From positions 1-64,000 of the forward strand of contig JAXLWN010000005.1 of assembly GCA_046328475.1 (NCBI GenBank): DNA of 64,000 nucleotides, in the 5' to 3' direction. A program made the translations under genes and the position numbers. Positions 23,892-33,247 of the stretch are shown here, piece after piece (the stretch's first letter is position 1; each line of letters begins with the position of its first letter). The notes under the pieces were generated by a model. That model searched no databases. It was not told where the DNA came from and saw nothing but the letters and a program-made list of their open reading frames with translations. This DNA comes from CADCWN01 sp046328475 (lineage in GTDB: Bacteria; Chloroflexota; Chloroflexia; Thermomicrobiales; CADCWN01).

Positions 23892-26458
23892 GCAGCCGAA
23901 CTGTGGTTTACACGCCGCGCGTTTCGAGCGGCGTGCGCGCCGTCAATCTGATTCAGGAGCCCGCGCCGCTGCTGGTGGGGGAGCGGGTGAACGCGACCGG
24001 CAGCCGCAAGGTGAAGCGGTTGCTGCTGTCCGGGGACTACGACGGCATCCTGGCGGTGGCGCGGGAGCAGGTGGAGGCGGGCGCGCATGTGCTCGATATC
24101 TCGGTGGCGATGACCGAGCGGGCCGACGAGGTCGAGCAGATGCGCAAGGTCGTCAAGAAGCTCTCGATGGGGGTCGAGACGCCGCTGATGATCGACTCGA
24201 CCGAGGCGGACGTGATCCAGGCGGCGCTGGAGATTTATCCGGGGCGCGCGATCGTCAACTCGATCAACATGGAGGATGGGCGCGGCAAGATCGAGCGGGT
24301 CGCGCCGCTGCTGGTCGAGCACGGGGCGGCGACGGTGGCGCTCTGCATCGACGAGATCGGGATGGCGAAGACGCGCGAGCGGAAGCTGGAGGTGGCGCGG
24401 AAGATCCACGACATCGTCGTGGGGGAGTATGGGCTGTCGCCGGATGCGCTGCTGTTCGATGCGCTGACCTTCCCGCTGACGACGGGGGACCCGGAGTTCG
24501 CGCCGTCGGCGGTGGAGACGATCGAGGGGATCCGCGCGATCAAGCGCGAGTTGCCGGGGGTGCTGACGATCCTGGGCGTGTCGAACCTGTCGTTCGGGAT
24601 CAACCAGCACGCGCGCGGGGTGCTCAATTCGGTGTTTCTGTATCACGCGGTGGCGGCGGGGCTGGACGCGGCGATCATCAACCCGGCGCACGTGACGCCG
24701 TACGCCGAGATCGACGCCGAGCAGCGCGAGATGATGGAGGATCTGGTCTTCAACCGGCGGCCGGATGCGCTGGCGCGGGTGATCCAGTTCTACGAGGCAT
24801 TTACGCCGGAGGAGGCCGAGGAAGCGGCCGACCCTACGGCGGGCTTCACGACCGACCAGAAGATCCACTACCAGATCCTGCATCGCAAGAAGGAGGGGGT
24901 GCCCGCGCTGGTGGACCTGGCGGTGAGCGAGCGGATCGGGCGGTCGGCGGTCGAGGCGCTGGCGAACGATGGCGCGGCGGCGACGACGGAGGCGGCGGTG
25001 TCGGTGCTGAACGACGCGCTGCTGCCCGCGATGAAGGAGGTCGGGGACAAGTTCGGCGCGGGCGAGCTGATTCTGCCCTTCGTGCTCCAGTCGGCGGAGG
25101 TGATGAAGGGGGCGGTCGCGCGGATGGAGACCTACCTGGAGAAGCAGGAGGGCTACACCAAGGGCAAGGTGGTCCTGGCGACCGTGTTTGGCGATGTGCA
25201 TGACATCGGCAAGAACCTGGTCAACACGATCCTGGCGAACAACGGCTATACGGTGTTCGACCTGGGCAAGCAGGTGCCGCTGAACACGATCATCGACAAG
25301 GCGGTGGAGGTGGGGGCCGACGCGATCGGGCTGAGCGCGCTGCTGGTCTCGACGTCGAAGCAGATGCCCGCCTGCGTGAAGGAGTTGCACCACCGGGGAC
25401 TGGAGTTCCCGGTGATCATCGGCGGGGCGGCGATCAATCGCGGGTTCGGGCGGCGGATTCTGTTTGTGGATGAGGAGACGCCCTATTCGCCGGGGGTCTA
25501 CTACGCGCAGGATGCGTTCGAGGGTTTGCACATCATGGATGCGCTCTCGGTGCCGGGGCGGCGGGACGAGTTCCGGCGGCAGATCATCGACGAGGCGTTC
25601 GAGGCGCAGGGGCGGCTGGAGCAGCTGGCGGCGTCGCGGGCGGGGGCCACGGCGGTCGAGATCCCGGCGCGGTCGAGCGTTTCGACGACGGTACCGGTGC
25701 CGACGCCGCCGTTCTGGGGCGCGCGGACGGTGCGGACCGCGCCGGAGGCGATCTATCCGCTGCTCGATTTGAAGACGCTGTACCGGCTCCACTGGGGCGG
25801 GCGGGGTTTGCAGGGCGCGGAATGGGACAAGCTGGTGGCGGAGGAGTTCGAGCCGACGCTGCGCCGCTTGCAACGGGAGGGGAGTCGGCAGGGCTGGCTG
25901 AAGCCCGCTGCGGTGTATGGCTATTTCCCGGCGAATTCGCAGGGGGATGACCTGGTCGTCTTCGATCCGGTTGATCACGACCGGGAGATCGCGCGCTTCC
26001 CGTTCCCGCGCCAGCCGCGCGGGGAGTTTCTGTGCCTGGCGGACTACTTCCGGCCGATTGAGTCGGGCGAGCGGGATGTGGTGGCGTTCCAGGCGGTGAC
26101 GGTGGGGCAGGAGGCGGACGACCTCGCCGAGCAGTTGCAGGGGAGCGGGCAGTACGGGGATATGCTCTATATCCACGGGCTGAGCGTGTCGATGGCCGAG
26201 GGGATGGCGGAGTATCTGCACCGGCACATCCGGCGGGAGCTGGGGCTGGATGCGGAGCGGGGGAAGCGCTATTCGTGGGGCTATCCGGCCTGCCCGGACA
26301 CGGACCAGCACCACACGCTCTTCCGGCTGCTGCCGGCGGCGGATGAGCTGGAGATGGCGGTCTCGGAGGGAGGGCAGCTGATCCCGGAGCAATCGACGGC
26401 GGCGGTGGTGGTGCATCACCCGGAGGCGAAGTATTTCTCGGCAGGACCGGTCCGATAG
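23888..26458 (+). CDS. metH: Methionine synthase C-terminal modules: pterin, cobalamin and reactivation domains
   Basis: An 856-residue protein carrying the rest of MetH. The pterin-binding barrel (LVGERVNATGSRKVK, then VLDISVAMTERADE and MIDSTEADV) spans about residues 30-290. The four-helix cap and B12 domain follow, with GDVHDIGKN near residue 436, LGKQVP, and SALLVSTSKQM. The C-terminal reactivation domain (about 600-856) includes the SAM-binding YSWGYPACPDTDQH block and EQSTAAVVVHHPEAKY. It transfers methyl from methyl-tetrahydrofolate through cobalamin to homocysteine. All modules look intact with no frameshift. The heptamer array GCTGAGT begins at the stop codon. Confidence 0.95.
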   Translation: MSSRTVVYTPRVSSGVRAVNLIQEPAPLLVGERVNATGSRKVKRLLLSGDYDGILAVAREQVEAGAHVLDISVAMTERADEVEQMRKVVKKLSMGVETPLMIDSTEADVIQAALEIYPGRAIVNSINMEDGRGKIERVAPLLVEHGAATVALCIDEIGMAKTRERKLEVARKIHDIVVGEYGLSPDALLFDALTFPLTTGDPEFAPSAVETIEGIRAIKRELPGVLTILGVSNLSFGINQHARGVLNSVFLYHAVAAGLDAAIINPAHVTPYAEIDAEQREMMEDLVFNRRPDALARVIQFYEAFTPEEAEEAADPTAGFTTDQKIHYQILHRKKEGVPALVDLAVSERIGRSAVEALANDGAAATTEAAVSVLNDALLPAMKEVGDKFGAGELILPFVLQSAEVMKGAVARMETYLEKQEGYTKGKVVLATVFGDVHDIGKNLVNTILANNGYTVFDLGKQVPLNTIIDKAVEVGADAIGLSALLVSTSKQMPACVKELHHRGLEFPVIIGGAAINRGFGRRILFVDEETPYSPGVYYAQDAFEGLHIMDALSVPGRRDEFRRQIIDEAFEAQGRLEQLAASRAGATAVEIPARSSVSTTVPVPTPPFWGARTVRTAPEAIYPLLDLKTLYRLHWGGRGLQGAEWDKLVAEEFEPTLRRLQREGSRQGWLKPAAVYGYFPANSQGDDLVVFDPVDHDREIARFPFPRQPRGEFLCLADYFRPIESGERDVVAFQAVTVGQEADDLAEQLQGSGQYGDMLYIHGLSVSMAEGMAEYLHRHIRRELGLDAERGKRYSWGYPACPDTDQHHTLFRLLPAADELEMAVSEGGQLIPEQSTAAVVVHHPEAKYFSAGPVR

Positions 26459-26566
26459 TGCTGAGTGCTGAGTGCTGAGTGCTGAGTGGGTTGTGCGTCA
26501 GTGGGTCGGTGCGTCAGTGGGTCCGTTCGTTACGGACATACGGACATACTGACCCACTGACGCACT
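26458..26566. repeat. GCTGAGT heptamer array plus large inverted repeat
   Basis: Four perfect GCTGAGT-type units (26458-26487) are followed by two direct copies of GTGCGTCAGTGGGTC (26493-26507, 26509-26523) and its exact reverse complement GACCCACTGACGCAC (26551-26565). The inner GTCCGT..ACGGAC also pairs. The structure fills the gap between convergent metH and mgtE and could act as a bidirectional terminator. Confidence 0.9.
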
Positions 26567-26568
26567 GT

Positions 26569-27972
26569 TCAAAGCAGGGTGCCGTGGAGGATGATGCTGG
26601 CGACGGTGAAGTAGATGACGAGGCCGGAGACGTCGACCAGGGTGGCGACGAAGGGGGCGGAGGCGCTGGCGGGGTCGAAGCCGACGCGGCGCAGCAGGAA
26701 GGGGAGGAGCGACCCGGCGAGGGGTGCCGAAGAGGACGACGCCGATCGAGAGGCTGCACCGACGGTGACGGCGATCAGGGGGGCGTGCGCGCCGTAGTTG
26801 GCCCAGCCCAGGACCTCCCAGGAAAGGATGCGGATGACGCCGATCGCGCCGAGGATCGCGCCGAGGGCAGGCCAGTTGGTAGCTCGCGGAGGAAGATGCG
26901 CCACCAGTCGCGCAGGCCGACCTCGCGGAGGGCCATGGCGCGGATGATCGGGGAGGTGGCCTGGGAGCCGGTTGCCGCCGCTGCTGATGATCAGCGGGAC
27001 GAAAGGGCGAGGACGACGGCCTTGCTGATCTCGCCCTGGAAGTAGCCCATCGCGGTGGCGGTGAGCATCTCGCCGAGGAAGAGGGCGGCGAGCCAGCCGG
27101 AGCGCTTCTTGATCATCGGCAGGAGGCCGGTCTGCATGTAGGGCTGGTCGAGGGCTTCGAGGCCGCCCATTTTCTGGAAGTCTTCGGTGGCCTCTTCCTC
27201 GGCGACGTCGAGCACGTCGTCCACGGTGACGATGCCGAGGAGCGCGCCGCCGGAATCGACGACGGGGAGGGCGGTGCGGTCGTAGTGGCCCATCGCGCGG
27301 ACGGCTTCCTCGCGGTCGTCGGTGGCGCGGAGGGCGATGAAGCCGCCGTCCATCAGCGCGAGGACGGAGGTCTCGGGGTCGGCCAGGACGAGGGCGCGCA
27401 GGCGGAGGTCGTCGAGCAGGAGGTCGCGCTCGTCGGTGACGTAGACGACGACGTCGATGGTCTCGGCGTCGCGGCCGGTGGCGCGGACGTGGGCGAGGGC
27501 GCGGGCGACGGACCAGTCGGGGCGGACGGCGACGAGGTCGGGGGTCATCAGGCGGCCGACGCTGGTCTCGGGGTAGCCGAGGAGTTGCCGGGCCTGGGCC
27601 AAATCCTCCGGGGTGAGCATCGTCAGCAGGCGTTGGGTGACGATGGCCGGGATGTTCGGCGAGGAGGGCGGTGCGGTCGTCGGGCGAGAGGGGCGGCGAG
27701 CGAGCACGCGCATCTCGGCACCGGTGAGGTCGTGGAGCAGGGCCTCCTGGCGCTCGGGGAACCAGGTAGGCGAAGACATCGGTGGCCCAGATGCGCGGGA
27801 GGGCGCGGAAGAGGACGCCGCGCTGCCCGTCGGGCAGGCGGTCGAGGAAATCGGCGACGTCGGGCGGCGGATAGTCGCCCAGTTTGCGGGCCATCGAGGC
27901 CCACTGGTTGATGGAGAGGAGCCCGAAGAGTTCCCGCTGCAAGGAATCGCGAACCGTCAGTTCGGTCAGCAT
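26569..27972 (-). pseudogene. mgtE: MgtE-type magnesium transporter, multiply frameshifted
   Basis: From ATG 27972 the protein reads through the MgtE N-terminal domain (LGDYPPPDVADFLDRLP, GATDVFAYL), two CBS domains in another frame (VGRLMTPDLVAVRPDWSV, AVRAMGHYDRTALPVVD, GIVTVDDVLDV), and the membrane domain with MIKKRSGWLAALFLGEML, FVPLIISSGGN and the conserved PFVATLVDVSGLVIYF. At least five indels (near 27780, 27690-27660, 27000, 26960-26880 and 26740) break the frame, yet every domain is well conserved. The product imports Mg2+, gated by its CBS domains. The clean conservation suggests base-calling errors as much as a real pseudogene. A structured leader with its own promoter lies upstream. 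Confidence 0.8.
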
Positions 27973-28148
27973 TGTCCACCCCCTTTTCGGCACACAGTGC
28001 CGCCCCGCCGTGTGCAGCGTTGCACGCGGTGGCAGGACCAGGCGGCGCGTCGCCGGGGCGACGTGGGCCGTGGTCCGCAAACCTGCTTTGGCGCTGGTAC
28101 GAAACTCCTTCCCGTAGCGGCTGTGGCGCTGGGAAGGGGCGAGAGGGG

Positions 28149-28380
28149 GAAAACGAGACCCCTCACCGGGTGGCGAGGGGCGGACAGAGGAGAGATCGGC
28201 TCGAGGCCGCTACCACTCGATCAGCCGTTGCCACCTTCCCGGCGCACGGTAGATGGGTAGGGACTATCCATGCGAGCCAGACTCCTACGTGGTCCGCGAG
28301 GTCAACTGCAAGATGCAGCGCCGGCGCGCGACCCTGATAACGCCATGGGCACTATACGCCTGGATGTGGGGCGGTGTCAA
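28149..28380 (-). promoter_or_regulatory. Promoter, structured leader and terminator upstream of mgtE (candidate riboswitch)
   Basis: On the minus strand TTGACA (28380-28375), an 18-base spacer and TATAGT (28356-28351) form a strong promoter. The RNA then has nested pairings: ATCAG (28338-28334) with CTGAT (28224-28220), CCGGCGC (28324-28318) with GCGCCGG (28245-28239), and GTAGG (28288-28284) with CCTAC (28261-28257). It ends in a hairpin CCCCTC..GAGGGG (28180-28159) followed by TCTCGTTTT, still about 180 bases before mgtE. This is the layout of a transcription-attenuating metal riboswitch. I could not match it to the M-box core, so the class is unassigned. Confidence 0.55.
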
Positions 28381-28507
28381 CCGGGAAGTGGGATGAGTTT
28401 TCGGGCTTCCTGAACGCTGGTTTGCGGGGAGGCTTTGGGGCTGGATGGAAGGGGTGTTTGGGGGGCTGGGTGAGGGGATGACGAAGGTGTCGCCCGCCCG
28501 TCACCCG

Positions 28508-28556
28508 CCCGGAGATGAAGTCTCCGGGCTACGAAGATGCGCCGGATCAATCCGGC
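28508..28556. repeat. Paired TGAA-type hairpins
   Basis: CCCGGAGA-TGAAG-TCTCCGGG (28508-28528) and GCCGGA-TCAA-TCCGGC (28541-28556), separated by CTACGAAGATGC. This is almost the same sequence as 17351-17398. Confidence 0.85.
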
Positions 28557-28620
28557 TTTGGTGATGATGGCAGGCGCGGAGTGGTTGGGGGAGTTTGTTG
28601 GGATGATGCGCTTGGAACGC

Positions 28621-28649
28621 TTGCGCCTCCGGGGATGGCTTGCTATACT
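28621..28649 (+). promoter_or_regulatory. Promoter of tRNA-Val
   Basis: TTGCGC (28621-28626), a 17-base spacer and TATACT (28644-28649), 15 bases before the tRNA. Confidence 0.6.
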
Positions 28650-28663
28650 TGCGTGGCTAGCGG

Positions 28664-28737
28664 GGGCGCGTAGCTCAGTTGGTCAGAGCGCACGGTTCAC
28701 ATCCGTGAGGTCACTGGTTCGAGCCCAGTCGTGCCCA
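28664..28737 (+). tRNA. tRNA-Val (anticodon CAC)
   Basis: A complete cloverleaf: acceptor GGGCGCG pairs with CGTGCCC; D arm GCTC/GAGC; anticodon arm CACGG-TTCACAT-CCGTG with anticodon CAC; variable AGGTC; T arm ACTGG-TTCGAGC-CCAGT; discriminator A. CCA is not encoded. It decodes GUG. The half from the anticodon stem onward is duplicated at 36567, so the gene marks one edge of a duplicated or integrated segment. Confidence 0.95.
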
Positions 28738-28778
28738 CCCCCGATTTGCCTAAGCAGGGCAACAAAAGAGAGCCGACA

Positions 28779-28806
28779 TCGCCCCCAGGCACTGATGCCT
28801 GGGGGC
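28779..28806. terminator. Hairpin GCCCCCAGGCA/TGCCTGGGGGC after tRNA-Val
   Basis: An 11-bp perfect stem with a short loop lies about 40 bases after the tRNA. It is repeated at 36657-36684. It is a likely tRNA terminator, although the T-rich tail (GTATTCGTGT) is weak. Confidence 0.55.
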
Positions 28807-29005
28807 GTATTCGTGTCCTGCTTGGGCAAGGACTGATGCAGTTTTCGCGAAGTCTCCGCTACCGGCGCGCAGCCGTTCCTGCCGCCCTTTGTCCGAATGG
28901 TGATGCGATCTCAGATCGGGCAAACGATCGGCGTGGCGGGAATTTGCGATAATCGGCCATGTTACCGGAGCAGAGTGGCGCACCATCGGCCGCACGGGAG
29001 GGCCC

Positions 29006-29401
29006 ATGGAGAGCACGGGGGATTTCGGTGCCCTGTTGCGGTATTTCCGCCTTGCCGCCAGCCTGTCCCAGGAGACGCTCGCCGAGCGCGCCGGGCTGAG
29101 CGTGCGCGCGATCAGCGATCTGGAACGCGGCGCGCGACGAGTCCCCCGGCCGGAGACGGTCAGCCTGCTCGTCGAGGCGCTCGGGCTGGTGGGGGAGGAT
29201 CGCGCCGCGCTGATCGCGCCCCTGGTGCGGCTGCGAGCGCCGGGCGGGCGGGCAGCCGCGACCGCCCCGGACGCGAGCGCGCCGCCCCCCGTGGCGGCGC
29301 TGCCGGTCTTGCCGGTGCCGCTGGTGGGTCGGGAGCGGGAGACGGCCGATCTCGTCGGGTTGCTGCGCGATGGGGCGGCGCGCCTGGTGACCCTCACCGG
29401 G
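29006..29401 (+). pseudogene. Truncated XRE-STAND ATPase (N-terminus only)
   Basis: ATG 29006 begins MESTGDFGALLRYFRLAA with an XRE helix-turn-helix (SLSQETLAERAGLSVRAIS) and the linker to LVGRERETADL, then RLVTLTG, where homology to the intact gene at 36884 stops. The P-loop and everything after it are missing. The DNA continues directly into a fragment of an aldolase gene on the other strand. The copy at 36884 continues with GPGGVGKTTLA. This is a truncated duplicate and is unlikely to make an ATPase, though the HTH part could still be expressed. Confidence 0.85.
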
Positions 29402-29757
29402 ACGCCCGCGTTGCTCCGCTCACCATCGGGGTAATACTTGCAGGCCCGCACCATCGCTGTGGCCTCTTCTGCGGTGTTGACCATGGGCACCACGATGCCC
29501 CGCGCACCGGCGTCCAGGGCGAAGCAGATGAGATCGGCGCGGTTCGCACTCACGCGGACGATCGGCGCTGCCCGCTTGCCGCGCAGCACGCGATCGCCGG
29601 GATCAGCTGCTTGACATCGACCGGTAGATGCTGCGTATCAAAGAGCGGGAAGTCAAACCCGGCATCCGCGAGCATGACCATATCGCCAGTCGCGGACCCG
29701 GCCGTGCCGATTGCGGTCTTTCCGACTTAACCAGCTCTTTCACCCGCGTTCATGTTG
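29402..29757 (-). pseudogene. HpcH/HpaI aldolase fragment
   Basis: On the minus strand from about 29757 the DNA encodes VKELVKSGKTAIGT, DMVMLADAGFDFPLFDTQH and VDVKQLIPAI in one frame. After a frameshift near 29585 it encodes RGKRAAPIVRVSANRADL, ALDAGARGIVVPMVNTAEEA and CKYYPDGERSN in another. These are the metal/substrate motifs of the class II HpcH/HpaI aldolases (2-keto-3-deoxy acid aldolases). The gene is cut at 29401, where the 713-base direct repeat begins, and lacks its C-terminal half. An extra indel is needed near 29727. Remnant; no active enzyme expected. Confidence 0.8.
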
Positions 29758-30361
29758 CTCGGCCTCCGGGCTACACCATGAAGATTCGGGTCCGCGACGT
29801 TCCCAGGGGTCGGCACGATCTCCCAAGCTGAACCCTGTTCCCACCCGGAGCCTGAGCCACGCCGCGGTGGACTCCGCGCGCATTCGCAGGCGCTGCCTCG
29901 CCCTCGCAAACGCCAGCTGCGGACGATCGCAGGCCGCTGGGTCGGCCGTTTACTCCGTCTGCGGTGCTCTCCTGGCACGCTTGCCTGCCAATTGCACCAG
30001 CATCAGGTTGTATGCAGCCAGCGGCTGGCACACGGCGACGCAACCGCTGCGCCGGAGTGCCGATCCGAGGTGAAGAGTACATTCGGTTTTACCACCACGC
30101 CAGCAGCAGCAGGAGAGTTTGGCGAGACGGCGCTCCATCGCAGCGGCGGCGCGCTCGAACCCCCTCCGGCTGGAGGGGTGGCCGGTAGGGGTTGAGGGTC
30201 AGCCGCATATCGGAATGCCCAGCACCGTCCCGAAATCCCTCGCGCCCGCTGCCGTACCGCCCGTTCATCCGCCCCTCGCGGCGCAAATTCGCGCCAGGGC
30301 GGCACCCCGAACAAGGGGAGACAACGACTCCGTCCCACCTGCTCGCGGTAATCGACCCACG
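29758..30361. other. No supportable gene
   Basis: Between the aldolase remnant and the minus-strand ATPase. Short frames on both strands show no family resemblance. No clear promoter or palindrome was seen. Confidence 0.4.
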
Positions 30362-33050
30362 CTACGTGCCTGTCCCTTCGCCCAGCACCGCCTCCTCCGC
30401 CGACGGCCGCCCCCGTGGCGTGCGCTGCCGCAAACCCCTCCTCCCCGAGTGCCGCGCGCGCCGCCCAGGGTGCGGGCGTGGCCCGCCGGGTGGACCGGCG
30501 GCAGCGGCAGGCCGGAGAGCCTGGCGCGCAGGGCGTCGCGCACCCGCAGAGCGCGCCGCGCCTCCCGCTCCCCGCGCCGCCGCCACCCCCGCCAGCCCCT
30601 CCAGGCACCAGGGCACGTAGAGCAGGTTGCCGAGCGCGCGAAGATCGCCGCACCTTCGGTGAGCAGTGCCCCGGCGCGTCCCGCGTCCCCCTCGGCCAGC
30701 TCCACATGCGCGAGCTGCGTCAGCGACATGGCCCGGCTCCAGCGATCATCGTAGCGCGCGAGGATCGCCAGCGTCTCCTCGAAGAGCGCCCGCGCGCGTC
30801 GGTAGTCGCCTCGCTGAAGCGCGCTCGCGGCCGAGGCCGACATCGGCTGGATGGCACGCGCTCGTCCCCGCGCGCCCGGCGCGCCAGCGCCAGCCCCTCC
30901 TCGTGGAAGCCCGCAGCGCGCTCGTGCTGCCCTGGAAGAAGGCCGCGACGCCGAGGCGCCCACAGCGCCTCGGACGTCTTGCCGGTGTCGCCCAGGGCAC
31001 GAAACAACGCCAATGCTTCGGTGCCCAGCGCTTCCGCCGGGCGTACTCCCCGGCGTGATTTCGACTGCCAGGCCACGCCCAGGAGTGCCTCGGCCAGGCC
31101 GTGCGTCTCCCCCAGTGCGCGGAAGGCGGCCAGGCCCTGCTCGGACAACTCCGGGCCGGGCGACCTCGCCATTGAGCAGCGCGGTGCTGAGCAGGCCGGT
31201 GAGCGCCGTCGCCGCCCCGGCTGATCGCCCAGCGCCTCGGCCAGCGCCAGCGCCTCGATGGTCGCGCGCCGCCTCGGCATAGCCGCCGTGCTCGCGGCCC
31301 AGCAGCCCCGGGCGTTGAGGGCGGCGACCAGCTCGCGCCGCGCGCCCGCTCCCGCGCCAGGGCGATCGCCTCGGCGCAGAGGCCCGCGCGTCGTCGTACC
31401 GCCTGCTCGATCGCCAGCGTCGCCGCCCCCACCAGCGCCTTCGCTCGCGCGGGCGGGCTGTCACCGCTCGCCCCGGCGGCGGCCAGCGCCTCGCGCAGCC
31501 AGTGGCCCTCGCTCAGGTGGCCGCGCGCCAAGCCAGAAGTGCCAGAGCGCGCCGGTCAGCCGCAGCGCCCGCTCCCCCTCGCCCCGCCCGAGCAGCCACC
31601 CCAGCGCGGCCCGCAGGTTGTCGTGCTCCCGCTCCAGCCGCTCCCGCCAGTCCGCTCCATCGGGCCGCTGCAACGCCGACTCCGCCGCCTCGGCCAGCGC
31701 CAGGAAGTGCGCGGCATGCCGGTTGCGGGCCGCATCTTCCTCCCCGGCCTCGGCCAAGCGCTCCAGGCCGTACTCGCGCAGCGTTTCCAGGAGCATCAGG
31801 CGCGGCTCTGCGGTGCTCGCTGGCGCGTCATCCTGCCGCCGCAGCAGGCTCCGGTCCACCAGCGCGGCCAGCCTGGCCAGCGTCGCCGGCCCCTCCCCGG
31901 CTCGGCGCAGACCGCTTCCGCTGCCGCCACGGTGCAGCCCCCGCGAAGACCGCCAGCCACCGGAAGAGTTGCTGCTCGTCGGCGATCAGGAGGTCGTAGC
32001 TCCAGGCGATCGCGTCGCGCATTGTGCGTTGCCTGGCCGGCAGGTCGTTGCGGCCCGCCGACTAGCAGCGGAAGGCGACGGTCGAGCCGGGCCAGCAACG
32101 CCGCGGGCGACAGCAGCCGCGCCACGCCGCCGCCAGCTCGTCGCCAGCAGCAGCCGTCCAGCCGGCGGCGAATCCGCGCCGCTGCGGCCAGGAACGGCGT
32201 CGTCCGGGGCGAGTGCCGCCCCGACATCGCGCGCACGGTCCAGGAAGAGCACCACCGCCGCCGCGTGTGCCAGCGCCTCGGGCGGGTCGGTTTCGGCGGG
32301 CAACTCCAGTGGCGCGACGCGGTACTCGCGCTCGCCGCGCACGCGCAGCGGCACGCGGCTCGTCGCCAGCACCGCCAGGCGCGGGCAGGACCCCAGCAGA
32401 TCGAGCACCCCGTCGCGCGCCGCGACCAGGTGCTCGAAGTTATCGAGGACGAGCAGCAGGTGCTTCCCGTGCAGGAGGGCCAGCAGGCGGTCGCGCCAGG
32501 AAGGCGCGTGCCGCTCGTCCAGCCCCAGGCGCTGCGCGACGGTGGGGAGCACCAGCGCGGGATCGCGCAGGGGGACCAGGTCCACGAATACCGCCCCATC
32601 GGCGAAGTCGCCCGCCACGCGCCCCGCCACCTCGATCGCCAGCCGCGTCGTCCCCACCCCGCCTGGGCCTGTCAGCGTGAGCAGCCGGGGCTCGCCGCGC
32701 CGCAGCAACTCCGTGACCGCGCCCGCGACGCCTTCGCGCCCGAGCAGCGGCGTCAGTGGGCGCGGCAGGGCCTGCGGCGCGGCTGCCGCTACCACCGGCG
32801 CGGCGGGCGCGGTCGCTTCCGGGCGCGCGGCGGCGACGAAGCGCGCCCGCTCCGCCGCATCGAGGCCCAGTGCATCGGCGAGCAGCGCCACGCTGTCCAG
32901 GCGCGGCAGGCGCGCGGGGTTGCGCTCCAGATCGCTGACCGCCCCGGCACTCACCCCGGCGCGCTCGGCCAGACCCTCCTGGGTTAGCCCCGCCGCCAGG
33001 CGCAGCCGCCTGAGCAGCGCCCCGAAGCTCACTGCCTCCGCCTGGGTCAT
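30362..33050 (-). pseudogene. XRE-STAND (NB-ARC) ATPase with TPR region, many frameshifts
   Basis: From ATG 33050 the protein has an XRE helix-turn-helix (LRLAAGLTQEGLAERAGVS), then a STAND nucleotide-binding domain (PLLGREG, RLLTLTGPGGVG, HLLLVLDNFEHLV, LAVLATSRVPLR, EYRVAPL) and a TPR-like region (RLMLLETLREYGLERL, LEREHDNLRAALGWL, RARALFEETLAILARYDD, SLTQLAHVELAEGD), ending near 30362 (AVLGEGTGT). The Walker A motif reads GPGGVGTT, with Thr in place of the catalytic Lys. More than ten indels scatter the C-terminal two thirds over three frames. Such proteins are AfsR/SARP-like signalling ATPases. The gene is divergent from the membrane-protein genes at 33248, which it may regulate. Confidence 0.75.
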
Positions 33051-33135
33051 CCCGCCACTCCCCTCCGACGCTTCTGCCTGGTGCTGCCCAATCATACCGC
33101 GCCGTTCGCCACCCTGCCCGCACCAACGCGCAGCA

Positions 33136-33161
33136 AACGTGGAGTGAACGTGGAGTGAACG
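33136..33161. promoter_or_regulatory. Tandem 11-bp repeat AACGTGGAGTG
   Basis: Two perfect copies (33136-33146, 33147-33157) plus AACG, in the 197-base divergent region between the XRE-STAND gene and the DUF4386-like gene. Direct repeats in this position could be binding sites for the XRE regulator, but no evidence beyond position supports that. Confidence 0.4.
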
Positions 33162-33247
33162 GCCTGTTGCGCTGCCTCCGCAAGGCGCAGACTGGGCGTA
33201 GCCCAACGATTCGTTCGCAGTGGCCACAACGCGGAAGGAGCGACAGC

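Larger units (their letters stand above)
28689..29401. repeat. Long direct repeat, copy 1 (with 36567-37277)
   Basis: About 713 bases, roughly 98-99% identical to 36567-37277; I count about ten differences including small indels. It begins in the anticodon stem of tRNA-Val, includes the GCCCCCAGGCACTGATGCCTGGGGGC hairpin region (28780-28806), and runs into the start of an XRE-STAND ATPase gene, ending exactly at CTCACCGGG just before the P-loop codons. Confidence 0.92.

Noticed and set aside
28159..28345. Naming the mgtE leader an M-box riboswitch
   Set aside because: The conserved M-box core sequences as I know them could not be located, so the class is left open.
33050..33094. Upstream ATG at 33094 as the start of the XRE-STAND gene
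   Set aside because: The extra 15 residues are not part of the HTH domain, and the ATG at 33050 has a GGAG site closer by.
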